Source: Conexibacter sp. S30A1
GTDB taxonomy: Bacteria > Actinomycetota > Thermoleophilia > Solirubrobacterales > Solirubrobacteraceae
Length of the DNA stretch: 64,000 nucleotides
NCBI RefSeq assembly: GCF_023330665.1
Contig: NZ_CP097127.1
Location: 2,790,001 to 2,854,000, forward strand
Direction of reading: 5' to 3'
The translations under genes were made by a program, and so were the position numbers. Below, one piece after another: positions 17,891 to 26,463 of the stretch (its first letter is position 1; every line of letters starts with the position of its first letter). The notes beneath the pieces were generated by a model. That model saw only the letters and a program-made list of their open reading frames with translations, was not told the origin of the DNA and did no database searches.

Positions 17891-19468
17891 TCAGTGCTTC
17901 CCCCTGTCCGGCCCCGTGTCGGCGGTGCCGCTGTGCTTGGCGTTGTGGTCACGACCCAGGAACGTGTTGGCCCAGGCGCTCGTGCCTCGCAGCGCGTTGT
18001 TCTTGATCACCACCGGCCCGTCGACGAGGCCGTCCTCCTCGCCGTAGGCCTTGAGCCGTTCGTAGGCCTGCGCCCAGATGCACTCGCTGTCATAGACCTC
18101 GCAGAGGCCGTCACGGGTGCCGCCGCAGGGGCCGTTGCGCTGGTTCTTCGCGCACGGTCCCTCCGGGCAGACGTAGGCGATGTCCGGCAGCGAGCAGTCG
18201 CCACAGTCCTGACAGCCAAACATGGGCACCTTCACCGCCTGCTCGAACGCGTGCGCGACGCGCCTCAGTCCGGGCGAGGATTGCTCGAGCTGCCCGTAGA
18301 CGCGCGTGCCGACCCCGAACAGCGGGGCGTCCTGGGCGAAGAGCGCGTTGTGCATCACGCGGCTCAGGCGGTAGCGGGCTGGGACCTTCAGGTCGGTGCG
18401 CCGCTTGCGGCGGCTCTCCAGGTACTCCTCGCGCTCGATGCCGTTCGATAGGCCCGTCTGCTCGTCGCGCCCGTAGAGGTAGAACTCCCCGGGCCGCCCG
18501 TAATGGATCTCGCGTGCGGCCTCGCGCCACTGATCGCCTGAGATCGCGGCGGCGCGCTCGAGGATCTCCACGTAGGTGTCGATCGGCATGTGCCCGCCCA
18601 GGTAGGCGCCCGCGAAGCCCATGCCGCGGGCTACCGCGACCTGCTTGGCGGCGAAGTCGACGAAGAACTCGCGGCCGCGGTCAGCTCCGGCCCCGTGGTG
18701 CTCGGCGAGAGCCAAAAGCTCGTCGGAGACGACCACGCCCGGGATGCGGCCCGCGTGGAAGACGCGTGCCACCCCACGCGTCAGCAGATAGACGTTGGCG
18801 ATCAGCTTCACCGGCAACCCGCGCGCCTGCGTCCAGAGCAAGAGCTCGCTGTCCTTGCGGGCGTTGAACCCCACCTGATTGATCGCAAACGACGCCCCCG
18901 CCCGCACCTTCTTCTCGAGTTTGAGGTACTGCGGCATCACCTCGCGCTCGTGCAGCTTGTGGTTGGTGACCACACAGCCCAGAAAGAAGTCGGTCTGCGC
19001 CAGGCGGCCGTCCGGCGCGCGCGCCTCCTCGACACCGGCGTTCATGTCGGCAAGCAGCTTCAGCAGCCCGACCGAGTCGATGTCGAAGACCGGTGCCGCC
19101 GTGCCCGACTGGCCCGCCACCGGATAGTCGCCGGTCAGCGCCAGGATGTTGTTCAGGCCGGCCGAGGCCGCCTTCCACGCGCGCGACTCGATGCCGTTGC
19201 GGTTCATGTCCTTGCACGCGAAGTGCAGGATCACCTCCTGGCCCAGCTCGCGCATGCGGTTGGCGAGCATGTCCGGCGCGATCATCGGATTGCCACCGGG
19301 GTTGTCGGTCAAAGACACCACATCCACCTGCGGACACTCGGCGAGCTGCTGGGCCAGGTCCCAGACCTGCTGGCCGTCACGCTGCTCGAGCACGCCGCGG
19401 CTCGTCACAAGCTCCGCGGCGATCACAAACGCCTCCGGCGCAGCCAGGCTCTCGCGCAAACTCCCCAT
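17891..19468 (-). CDS. metF: Methylenetetrahydrofolate reductase with C-terminal Cys-rich domain
   Basis: 525 residues from ATG 19468, with GGGAGGG upstream. Residues about 1-310 form the MetF TIM barrel: AAELVTSRGVLEQ, VDVVSLTDNPGGNPMI, ILHFACKDMNRNGIESRAW, ILALTGDYP, FAINQVGFNA. The C-terminal 200 residues are the MTHFR C-terminal domain, with a cysteine cluster FGCQDCGDCSLPDIAYVCPE and PCAKNQRNGPCGG that probably binds metal or Fe-S. In C1 catabolism it would run toward methyl-THF oxidation to methylene-THF. Similar long MetFs accompany ligM-type genes. A box pair at 19528-19556 lies upstream. Confidence 0.92.
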   Translation of the reverse strand: MGSLRESLAAPEAFVIAAELVTSRGVLEQRDGQQVWDLAQQLAECPQVDVVSLTDNPGGNPMIAPDMLANRMRELGQEVILHFACKDMNRNGIESRAWKAASAGLNNILALTGDYPVAGQSGTAAPVFDIDSVGLLKLLADMNAGVEEARAPDGRLAQTDFFLGCVVTNHKLHEREVMPQYLKLEKKVRAGASFAINQVGFNARKDSELLLWTQARGLPVKLIANVYLLTRGVARVFHAGRIPGVVVSDELLALAEHHGAGADRGREFFVDFAAKQVAVARGMGFAGAYLGGHMPIDTYVEILERAAAISGDQWREAAREIHYGRPGEFYLYGRDEQTGLSNGIEREEYLESRRKRRTDLKVPARYRLSRVMHNALFAQDAPLFGVGTRVYGQLEQSSPGLRRVAHAFEQAVKVPMFGCQDCGDCSLPDIAYVCPEGPCAKNQRNGPCGGTRDGLCEVYDSECIWAQAYERLKAYGEEDGLVDGPVVIKNNALRGTSAWANTFLGRDHNAKHSGTADTGPDRGKH

Positions 19469-19527
19469 CGCATCCCTCCCGAGTAGAGTCGTCTCCAGGG
19501 GTGCAGCTTAGCCGTCTGAACCCGAAC

Positions 19528-19556
19528 TTGCATGCACCAGGCTAGGTTGCATGCAA
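19528..19556. promoter_or_regulatory. Paired TTGCATGCA boxes upstream of metF-purU
   Basis: TTGCATGCAC (19528-19537) and TTGCATGCAA (19547-19556), starts 19 bp apart, 60-88 bp upstream of the metF start. They have the same sequence and spacing as the pair before the ligM-like gene. Confidence 0.6.
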
Positions 19557-19745
19557 CAGCCCGTGCAGGCAGGCCGAGCCGCCAGTCCTGGCGTGCGCTC
19601 GCTACCATCGGCCGTCGGTGCGGCGCCCGAGCGCACACTCTGCTGCGCCTTGGACGGCCCGCCGGCCACTGCCGCAGGCCGGCTGAAATGCAAAAGGAGA
19701 CTTGATGGACCGCAGTCATCAGACGGTTAGCGACGAGGGACGCCG

Positions 19746-20573
19746 GTGACCGCTCAAGAAGCGGGCGCCGCCACGCTCGAGCAGGAGATCCTCGCCCGCC
19801 CGGCCGAGGAGCGAGACGCTGTGCGCACGTTCTTCAGTGCCCATCCTGCCGGTGAAGGCGCGCCGATCGCCGTTGTGATCCCGGCCTTCAACGAGGAGCC
19901 CACCGTGGCCGCGGTCGTGCGCGGTATCCCCCGCGAGATCGCCGGCAAGGCCGTGGAGGTGATCGTCGTCGACGACGGTTCCAGCGACCGCACGGCCCAG
20001 GAGGCTGCGGACGCCGGCGCGCTCGTCTGCGCCGTGCCCGTCAACCGCGGTCAGGGGCTGATCTTCATGCTCGGGTACTGGCTGGCCTACAAGCGCGGTG
20101 CGACCGTGATCGCCACCACGGATGCGGACGGGCAGTACAACGAGAGCGAGCTTGACCGTGTGCTTCAGCCGATCCTGGACGGTCGCGCGGACTTCGTCAA
20201 CGGCTCTCGGCGCCTGGGGACGGAGCTCACGACCGACCCGGTGCGCCACGCCGGCGTCATCTTCTTTGGCGGTCTGATCACGCTGCTTTTGCGCCAGCGC
20301 ATCACCGACCCGGCATCCGGGATCCGCGCCTTCCGCACCGTGGTGCCGTTGACCGTCAAGCTCGAGCAGACCCAGTACCAGACCTCAGAGCTGCTGATCG
20401 CCACCGCCATGAACGACTTCCGCATCATGGAGGTGCCGACCACCATGCGCGACCGCCCGGACGGTGCAACGCTCACCAAGAAGGGGCCGAACCTGCTCTA
20501 CGGGTTGCGCTTCGCGCGCGCGATCCTGACGACCTACTGGCGCGAGCTGAGGCGCCGACGCCGCGGCGCATAG
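19746..20573 (+). CDS. Family 2 glycosyltransferase (DPM1/DolP-mannose synthase-like)
   Basis: 275 residues from GTG 19746, preceded by GAGGGA. GT-A fold motifs: IAVVIPAFNEEPTVAAVVRG, VEVIVVDDGSSDRTAQEA, and the DxD-type TDADGQYNESELDRVLQPI. It goes on with SGIRAFR-like PASGIRAFRTVVPL. No transmembrane segments follow, so it belongs to the soluble or peripheral DPM1-type group that charges a polyprenyl phosphate with a sugar. The GtrA membrane protein facing it is a typical functional partner in glycan decoration of the envelope. Confidence 0.88.
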   Translation: MTAQEAGAATLEQEILARPAEERDAVRTFFSAHPAGEGAPIAVVIPAFNEEPTVAAVVRGIPREIAGKAVEVIVVDDGSSDRTAQEAADAGALVCAVPVNRGQGLIFMLGYWLAYKRGATVIATTDADGQYNESELDRVLQPILDGRADFVNGSRRLGTELTTDPVRHAGVIFFGGLITLLLRQRITDPASGIRAFRTVVPLTVKLEQTQYQTSELLIATAMNDFRIMEVPTTMRDRPDGATLTKKGPNLLYGLRFARAILTTYWRELRRRRRGA

Positions 20574-20583
20574 CCGGGCCCGC

Positions 20584-21162
20584 CTAGGCTGAGATGCTCG
20601 TCGAGAGCGCGGGCTCGCGCTCGACCTGCGGCTCGGCTGCAAGCGCGCCACGCTGGGCATCGAGCCCAGCCAGCGCCCGCCGCGCCTCGCGGCGACCCGG
20701 GAAGATCAAAAACTCGTAGATCGCGAACTTCACGAAGAACAGCACGACCGTGATCAGGACGAACGATCCGGTCACGATCAGCAACCGCAGGCCCGTGTGG
20801 TTGGGGATGTTGTAGACGTGAACCTCGTGGTTGGCCAGCCCCGTGGCCCATGACGTGGCGACCAGCACGATCGCCGAGACGGCGGCGTAGGCGACGATCT
20901 GCTTCACGGGAGCCCGGCCGGTCTGCTGCCATGCCCAGCGGCGGTTCATGATCCAGTTGGGGACCGCCGCGGAGACGAAGGCGATCACCGAGCAGGCCGT
21001 GGTGCCCAAGCCGAGCCAGTAGCTGAAGGCGAAGGCGACGTTCGAGAGCATGAACGCGATCACCGAGCTCAGCGCGTACTTGGTCATCTTCGCCGAGAAG
21101 GGGGTCCGCGTGAGCCACTGCCACCACGGGTGCTCTCGGATGAACTCCGCGAGGTTTTCCAT
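20584..21162 (-). CDS. GtrA-family membrane protein
   Basis: 192 residues from ATG 21162 (GTG 21189 adds nine). Four membrane segments: about 30-50 (SSVIAFMLSNVAFAFSYWLG), 55-75 (ACSVIAFVSAAVPNWI), 90-110 (IVAYAAVSAIVLVATSWATG) and 130-155 (LLIVTGSFVLITVVLFFVKF). The conserved NWIMNRRWAWQ after the second segment and KFAIYEFLIF near the end are GtrA marks. These proteins help flip or hand over polyprenyl-linked sugars; with the convergent glycosyltransferase it probably acts in cell-surface glycan synthesis. No clear ribosome-binding site precedes either start. Confidence 0.85.
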   Translation of the reverse strand: MENLAEFIREHPWWQWLTRTPFSAKMTKYALSSVIAFMLSNVAFAFSYWLGLGTTACSVIAFVSAAVPNWIMNRRWAWQQTGRAPVKQIVAYAAVSAIVLVATSWATGLANHEVHVYNIPNHTGLRLLIVTGSFVLITVVLFFVKFAIYEFLIFPGRREARRALAGLDAQRGALAAEPQVEREPALSTSISA

Positions 21163-21369
21163 GGAGGGTTGGTAGCGAGTCGGGATCACAGCTGCTATGA
21201 CGGTCGCCCGACGTAGGAGTAACCGCGTCAGCGGGCCCGCGCCGGACTCTAGCGCGACGATTCTAGCCGCGCCTGTCTTCTATACCCAGCCTAGCTGGCC
21301 ACGTGTCAGGTTCGTGTAAGCAAACCCCGTCGTCCGCGGTTACGCGGCGGTCGATCGCCTGCCACCATC

Positions 21370-22308
21370 ATGGGCATGACGACCATCCCCACCCGCCCGC
21401 TGGGGCACAGCGCCATCCCCGTTTCGGTGATCGGCCTCGGCTGCAACCAGTTCGGCAATCGCCTGGACCTCGCCGGCACGCGCGCGGTGCTGGAGCGCGC
21501 CATCGCGCTCGGCGTCACGTTCCTCGACACCGCCGACCGCTACGGCAACACGCTCAGCGAGCAGTACATGGGCGAGGCGCTCAGGTCGCGCCGGGAGGAG
21601 GTCGTGCTGGCCACCAAGTTCGGCATGGACCTGGGTGATGGCTGGGAGGGGCCGCGGGGCGCGCCCGAGTACATCCGCCACGCCTGCGAGGGCTCGCTGC
21701 GCCGGCTGCAGACCGATGTCATCGACCTCTACTGGTACCACCGCCCCGACGGGGTGACGCCGATCGACCAGACGCTCGAGGCGCTCGATGAGCTGGTGCG
21801 GGCCGGGAAGGTGCGCGCGATCGGCGCCTCCAACTTCAGCGCCGCCCAGATCCGCGAGGCCGACCAGGTGGCGCGCGCGCACGGGCTCACCCGCTTCACC
21901 GCGATCCAGAACGAATACAGCCTGCTGCACCGCGAGCCCGAGCAGGAGGTGCTGGGGCTCTGCGATGAGCTCGAGCTGGCCTTCATTCCCTACTACCCGC
22001 TCGCCTCAGGTCTCTTGACCGGCAAGTACCGTCGCGGCCAGGCGGCGCCCGCTGGCGCGCGCCTGGCCGGGCGTGAGCAACTCGCAAGCGAGGAGCAGTG
22101 GCGGGTGGTCGAGGCGCTCTGCAGCTACGCCTCCGCGCGCGGCCTGGAACCCGCGGAGGTGGCGATCGGCGCGCTGCTCGCGCGGCCCGCGGTCGCCAGT
22201 GTGATCACCGGCGCGACCGGCCCCGAGCAGGTGCAGGCCAACGCCGCCGCGGCCCGCTGGGCGCCGGATTCCGCCGAGCTCGCACAGCTGTGGGCGGCGC
22301 TGACGTAG
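21370..22308 (+). CDS. Aldo/keto reductase
   Basis: 312 residues, cytosolic NADPH-dependent barrel enzyme. Tetrad residues: D and Y in FLDTADRYGN, K in VVLATKFGMD, H in LYWYHRPDG. Cofactor and barrel segments IGASNFSAAQIREADQVARA, FIPYYPLASGLLTGKYRRG and ASVITGATGPEQVQANA follow. Distinct from the aldo/keto reductase at 6463, with a shorter loop set. The start at 21370 (ATG) is internal to a possible GTG upstream; no good ribosome-binding site separates them. Substrate unknown. Confidence 0.9.
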   Translation: MGMTTIPTRPLGHSAIPVSVIGLGCNQFGNRLDLAGTRAVLERAIALGVTFLDTADRYGNTLSEQYMGEALRSRREEVVLATKFGMDLGDGWEGPRGAPEYIRHACEGSLRRLQTDVIDLYWYHRPDGVTPIDQTLEALDELVRAGKVRAIGASNFSAAQIREADQVARAHGLTRFTAIQNEYSLLHREPEQEVLGLCDELELAFIPYYPLASGLLTGKYRRGQAAPAGARLAGREQLASEEQWRVVEALCSYASARGLEPAEVAIGALLARPAVASVITGATGPEQVQANAAAARWAPDSAELAQLWAALT

Positions 22309-22319
22309 CGGCGTCGGTG

Positions 22320-22343
22320 GGCGCGGGCCAGCGGGCCCGCGCC
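22320..22343. terminator. GC hairpin between convergent genes
   Basis: GGCGCGGGCC at 22320-22329 pairs perfectly with GGCCCGCGCC at 22334-22343 around a 4-base loop. It lies between the aldo/keto reductase stop and the stop of the opposing small gene. There is no T-run, so termination efficiency is uncertain. Confidence 0.5.
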
Positions 22344-22350
22344 AGCGCTC

Positions 22351-22647
22351 TCAGCGGGCGTGCGTGAGGTCGCGCGGCAGCTCTGGGCCACAGGCGCGCA
22401 GATCCTCGATCAGGCGCTCGGCGGTGACGCGCTCCCAACGGCCGCTCTGCACCAGCACCTCGCAGAGCAGCTCGGTGTCCTCAAGCGAGTCACGGGCCGT
22501 GTCGTCGTCGCTCAGGTCGGCGCAGAGGATGAGGTTGTCGGCTGTGTAGCGGATCCGTTCCTGCTCGTCCGGCTGCAGCTTGGCGGGACCCAGCTCGGAG
22601 AGGGTGTGGACGACTCGCTGGTATGCCCGGGCTCGTTCAGTGTTCAT
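22351..22647 (-). CDS. Small acidic protein of unknown function
   Basis: 98 residues, start ATG 22647 preceded by a GGGAGGCG-like site. Mostly helical and charged: NTERARAYQRVVHTLSELGP, then DEQERIRYTADNLILCADLS, then LEDTELLCEVLVQSGRWERV and ERLIEDLRACGPEL. No signal peptide and no membrane segment. I do not recognise a family; the even helix pattern suggests a small helical-bundle cytosolic protein. Its codon use looks native. Confidence 0.65.
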   Translation of the reverse strand: MNTERARAYQRVVHTLSELGPAKLQPDEQERIRYTADNLILCADLSDDDTARDSLEDTELLCEVLVQSGRWERVTAERLIEDLRACGPELPRDLTHAR

Positions 22648-22739
22648 CTTCGCCTCCCGCGATCGTGAGGTTTGTACAGATGATCGCGGTTTGCGGCGCC
22701 GGGTGCTTTGTCCCGATGTCCAGAGATCGTCCGCTGCGC

Positions 22740-23486
22740 TCAGCCGCTGCGCGGCGCGGTGGTGATGCTCTCCAGCGCAAACGACGCGTAGAGCTCATCG
22801 CCGTCGGTGGCGGCGATCCAGCGGCGCTGGCCGGCGCTCAGGATGCGGGCCGGGCCGGGCTGGGCGGGGGTACGGAACTCGAGCTCGGCGTCGATCTGGG
22901 TGAGCTCGTGCTCGGCGCCGAGCAGCTCGTCTTCGAGCGGCTCCCAGTAGGCGGCATTGTTGACGTGATCGGCGATGTCGGCGTCGGTGCGGCGGAAGCG
23001 CCAGCGCCACTGGCTGTCGATCGTGCGCCCCTCTGGACGGGGGTGGCGCAGCCGGGCGAGCACCTTGCGGCCACCGGCGGCGGCGGCGTAGACGGCGCGC
23101 TCGGTCTCGGTGACCAGGCTTGGCAGGCGTCGCTCCGGATCGAGGTGAACCCAGAGCGCGACCGACTCGACCAGCGGCTTGCTCGTGCTGGATGCGAGCG
23201 TGACCGTGGTGCGGCGCTCGGCCCACATGCGGCCGATCCCGCTGCAGAACGTGCGCACCTCGCAGCTGTCGCCGAAGCTCGGGAAGTGCAGCACCTTGAC
23301 GCGGTGGCGGCGCAGCACCCAGACGGCGACGCGCTCCAGGCCGGCGTCCTCCATGTCGGCGTAGGCGGCGTCCTGCATCCAGCGCGCCAGGGCGTCCAAC
23401 CGCATCCTGCCTGAGGGCGCGCAGTCGGCCAGATGCGCGCGCCGATGGATGGCGTAGACGCGCCCCTCCGCGGGCTCGTCCGCCAT
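22740..23486 (-). CDS. Acyl-ACP thioesterase-like protein (double hot-dog)
   Basis: 248 residues from ATG 23486; upstream codons run into the divergent gene. Two hot-dog repeats: the first with SGRMRLDALARWMQDAAYAD and WVLRRHRVKVLHFPSFGDSC, the second with WRWRFRRTDADIADHVNNAA. This is the FatA/FatB layout, releasing fatty acids from ACP. The usual active-site pattern D-x-N-x-H of plant enzymes reads D-I-A-D-H here, so the Asn is replaced by Ala. Divergent from a YbgC-like thioesterase starting 69 bp away. Confidence 0.8.
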   Translation of the reverse strand: MADEPAEGRVYAIHRRAHLADCAPSGRMRLDALARWMQDAAYADMEDAGLERVAVWVLRRHRVKVLHFPSFGDSCEVRTFCSGIGRMWAERRTTVTLASSTSKPLVESVALWVHLDPERRLPSLVTETERAVYAAAAGGRKVLARLRHPRPEGRTIDSQWRWRFRRTDADIADHVNNAAYWEPLEDELLGAEHELTQIDAELEFRTPAQPGPARILSAGQRRWIAATDGDELYASFALESITTAPRSG

Positions 23487-23555
23487 CGGGTCAAGCGGGT
23501 GTGCTTCCTTTACAGATCCCACTGATCTTCGCAATGTAGAAGGGAACGCCGCCAA

Positions 23556-23987
23556 GTGTCAGCAACAGCACCGCAGCCGGACCGTACGGGTCGCTACCAG
23601 GTGGCTCTGCGCTGGGGCGACATGGATGCGCTCGGGCATCTGAACCAGGCCGTCTACCACGAGCTGCTGGAGGAGGCACGCATCGCGATGATGCAGGCGC
23701 TGGCCACGCCGGCGGGCGGCGCATTTGTGCTGGCGCGGGTGGAGCTCAACTACCGGCGCGAGATTCCCCTGACCTATCGCCACGTCGAGGTGACGATGGA
23801 GGTGCTCGAGGTCGGGCGCTCGAGCATCACAGCCGCACAGCGGATCGTGCGGGCCGACGGCGAGCTGGCGGCCGACGGAGTCTCGGTGCTCGTTGCCTGG
23901 GATGTGCAGCAGCGGCGCTCGCGACCGCTGAGCGACAGTGAGCGGGCTGCGCTCGAGCAGTTCCGGGCCGAGCAGCGGCCGTCCTGA
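23556..23987 (+). CDS. Acyl-CoA thioesterase (YbgC/4-HBT hot-dog)
   Basis: 143 residues, GTG 23556 with GAAGGGA upstream. The signature LRWGDMDALGHLNQAVYHEL holds the catalytic Asp and the G-H-x-N turn of 4-hydroxybenzoyl-CoA thioesterases. Then ARVELNYRREIPLTYRHVEV and SSITAAQRIVRADGELAADG complete a single hot-dog domain. Cytosolic, probably a tetramer hydrolysing acyl- or aroyl-CoA. Its stop abuts the stop of the convergent dehydrogenase without a base between them. Confidence 0.88.
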   Translation: MSATAPQPDRTGRYQVALRWGDMDALGHLNQAVYHELLEEARIAMMQALATPAGGAFVLARVELNYRREIPLTYRHVEVTMEVLEVGRSSITAAQRIVRADGELAADGVSVLVAWDVQQRRSRPLSDSERAALEQFRAEQRPS

Positions 23988-24911
23988 TCAGTATTCGCCC
24001 TGCACGACGTTGACGAGCGGCTCGCCGCTGACAAGCCGCCCGAGCTGCGCGCGCACCAGCGCGTAGGCGCGCGCCGGGAAGCCCACGACGGTGCCGGCCA
24101 CATGCGGTGTGAGCAACAGGTTGGGGGCGTTCCAGAGGGGGTGGTCAGCCGGCAGCGGCTCCGGGTCGGTCACGTCCAGTGCCGCCTGCAGCCTGCCCGC
24201 CTCGAGCTCGGCGAGCAGCGCGGCGGTGTCGAGCACCCGTCCGCGGGCGGCGTTGACCAGCAGCGCGCCGTCGGGCATCGCCGCCAGGAACGCGGCGTCC
24301 ACCATGCGCTCGGTTTCGTGGGTGAGCGGCACCACCACCACCACGATGTCCGCGTCGGGAAGCAGGCCAGGTAGCTCGCCGGTCCCGTGCACGGCGACGC
24401 TGCCTTCGTTGCGAGCGTGCCGCCCGACCAGCGTCGGTGAGGCGTCAAAGGCCCGCAGCCTGCTGGCGGTCTGCTCGCCCAGGTCGCCGGCGCCGACGAT
24501 CAGCACCCGTTTGCCCGCCAGCTCGGCGGCGGGGCGCTGCGCTGACCACTCGTGTCGCGCCTGCGCGTGGATGAAGTGCGGCAGCTCGCGCAGGCTCGCG
24601 AGGATCACCGCCAGGATCCACTCGGCGACCGCGGCGCCGTGGACGCCGCGCGCGTCACAGAGCGTGACACCGGCGGGGATTCTGCCGGAGAGGTGGTCGA
24701 CACCCGCGCTGAGCGACTGGACCACGCGCACGTTCGGCATCCGCGCGAGCATCGTCTCAAGTGGCAGACCCTGCCCGGCGAGCGCGAACTCTGTCTCCTC
24801 GATGCCCGCAGGTGGGGTGCCGGTGCCGTTCCAGAGGATCACCCGTACGCCGTCGGGCAGCGGCTCGGTGAGCTCCAGCGCGTTTCTGTCGGGCAGGCAG
24901 ACGGTGATCAT
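23988..24911 (-). CDS. D-2-hydroxyacid dehydrogenase
   Basis: 307 residues. NAD-binding segment KRVLIVGAGDLGEQTASRLR near residue 140; catalytic Arg in NAARGRVLDTAALL, Glu in DVTDPEPLPADHPLW and His in LLTPHVAGTVVGFPARA. These are the standard residues of the D-isomer-specific 2-hydroxyacid dehydrogenase family (phosphoglycerate, glyoxylate/hydroxypyruvate and related reductases). The glycine motif G-A-G-D-L-G keeps the fold but departs from the commonest G-x-G-x-I-G. Substrate not deducible. The downstream MFS gene ends 13 bp from its start on the same strand, so they may be co-transcribed. Confidence 0.88.
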   Translation of the reverse strand: MITVCLPDRNALELTEPLPDGVRVILWNGTGTPPAGIEETEFALAGQGLPLETMLARMPNVRVVQSLSAGVDHLSGRIPAGVTLCDARGVHGAAVAEWILAVILASLRELPHFIHAQARHEWSAQRPAAELAGKRVLIVGAGDLGEQTASRLRAFDASPTLVGRHARNEGSVAVHGTGELPGLLPDADIVVVVVPLTHETERMVDAAFLAAMPDGALLVNAARGRVLDTAALLAELEAGRLQAALDVTDPEPLPADHPLWNAPNLLLTPHVAGTVVGFPARAYALVRAQLGRLVSGEPLVNVVQGEY

Positions 24912-24924
24912 CGCGTGCTTGAGG

Positions 24925-26334
24925 CTAGCCGCGCAGCGCCTGGCCTGCCGCCGGATGCAGGCGCAGCGCCTGCGCCGTGGATAGGAGCGCCACGCAGGCG
25001 ATCAGCGTGAGGGCGACGGCGTAGGCGGTGCGGGCATCCGCAGTTCCCCCGAACAGCCGGCCGAGCGGGTCGCCCAGGCGCAGTGCGATCGCCGCCAGCG
25101 CAACCCCCCAACTGCCGCCCAGTTGCTGGGTGGTGAGTGAGAGCGTGTTGGCATGGCGCATCTCGGCCGGGGGAACGTCGGCGAAGATCACGGCCGCGTA
25201 GCCGGTGGCGCCGACCGAGCGGCCTGCGCCGGACAGCAACAGGACCGCGGCCAGCAGCACGAGTGGCGTCGCGGGCCCGGTGAGCGCCAGCAGCACGAGC
25301 GACACGGCGAGCGCCGCGGTGGAGGCGACCAGCACCGGCCGGAAGCCGTAGCGGCCATAGAGGCTGTTGGCCACCGCCTTGGCGCCGACGTTACCGACGA
25401 AGATCAGCAGCACGACCGAGCCGGCGTGGACCGGGCTCCAGTGAAAGACCTCCTCAAATAGCAGCGGCGCCAGAAACGGCGCGGCGCTGAGTGCGGTGAA
25501 GTGAAACGCCGTGCCGGCCAGGGCCGCACGGAACGTGCGGATGCGGGCCAGGCGTAGGTTGACCAGTGGCTCGGTGGCCTTGCGCAGGTGCACCACGGCC
25601 CCGGCGAGCAGCAGCGCCGATGGTAGGCCGATGGCCGCGACCAGCGGCCAGTCGATGCGCTGTTGCGCCAGCAGGTCGGCGGTGAACGTGATGGCGCCGA
25701 GCCCCGTGCCGACGAGCAGCAGGCCCGCCACATCCAGCCCACCTGCCGGCGGGAGCGAGGGCGGATGCACGATCCGCACGCCCACCAGCAGCGCGAGCAG
25801 GCCGAGCGGCAGGTTGATCGCAAACAGCCAATGCCAGTTCGCGTAGGTCGTGATCAGGCCACCGGCCAGCGGCGCCAGGACCGGTGCAATGAGCCCGGGC
25901 CAGACGAGCAGCGCCGTGAGCGCCAGCAGGTCACTTGACTTCGCCGGTGCGAGCACCATCAGGCGGCCGACGGGCACCATCATCGCGGCCCCGGCACCCT
26001 GCAGGACGCGCATCGCCACGAGCTCCGCGAAGCTTGCGGAGAGCGCGCAACCGGCGGAGGCGAGCGTGAACAGCACGATCGCCGCCAGGAACGTGGCCCT
26101 CGCCCCGACGCGCGCGGCGAGCCAGCTGCTGAGCGGGATCAGCACCGCCAGCGTCACCAGGTAGGCGGTGATCACCAGCGCGATGCTGCCGACCGGCACC
26201 GCCAGCGCACGGGCGATGCGCGGCGCCGAGGTTGTGACGATCGTGCCGTCGAGCATCTCCATGAAGAAGCAGCCCGCGACCAGCAGCACGACGGCGCGCT
26301 GCTGGTCGCGGGCTGGTGGCGTGTCGTTGCTCAT
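24925..26334 (-). CDS. MFS drug exporter, DHA2/EmrB-QacA type (14 TM)
   Basis: 469 residues from ATG 26334. About fourteen hydrophobic segments. First helix VVLLVAGCFFMEMLDGTIVT carries the D-x-T/S-I-V-T mark of DHA2 proton-drug antiporters; SSWLAARVGARATFLAAIVL is motif A; LQGAGAAMMVPVGRLM is motif B/C; INLPLGLLALLVGVRIV closes helix 6. Inner-membrane efflux of toxic compounds is the likely job. The gene lies directly upstream of the hydroxyacid dehydrogenase. Confidence 0.88.
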   Translation of the reverse strand: MSNDTPPARDQQRAVVLLVAGCFFMEMLDGTIVTTSAPRIARALAVPVGSIALVITAYLVTLAVLIPLSSWLAARVGARATFLAAIVLFTLASAGCALSASFAELVAMRVLQGAGAAMMVPVGRLMVLAPAKSSDLLALTALLVWPGLIAPVLAPLAGGLITTYANWHWLFAINLPLGLLALLVGVRIVHPPSLPPAGGLDVAGLLLVGTGLGAITFTADLLAQQRIDWPLVAAIGLPSALLLAGAVVHLRKATEPLVNLRLARIRTFRAALAGTAFHFTALSAAPFLAPLLFEEVFHWSPVHAGSVVLLIFVGNVGAKAVANSLYGRYGFRPVLVASTAALAVSLVLLALTGPATPLVLLAAVLLLSGAGRSVGATGYAAVIFADVPPAEMRHANTLSLTTQQLGGSWGVALAAIALRLGDPLGRLFGGTADARTAYAVALTLIACVALLSTAQALRLHPAAGQALRG

Positions 26335-26463
26335 CGGTGGCTGCTCGCGGCGGCGCGCCGGGGTTGGCGCTGCGGGCCGGCTGCCTGGGAGGTATACGGC
26401 AGCGTGGGTCGCCATGTACGCTCGCGCTCCAGCGGGTCACGAGCGTGTGCGGCCGTTCACAGC

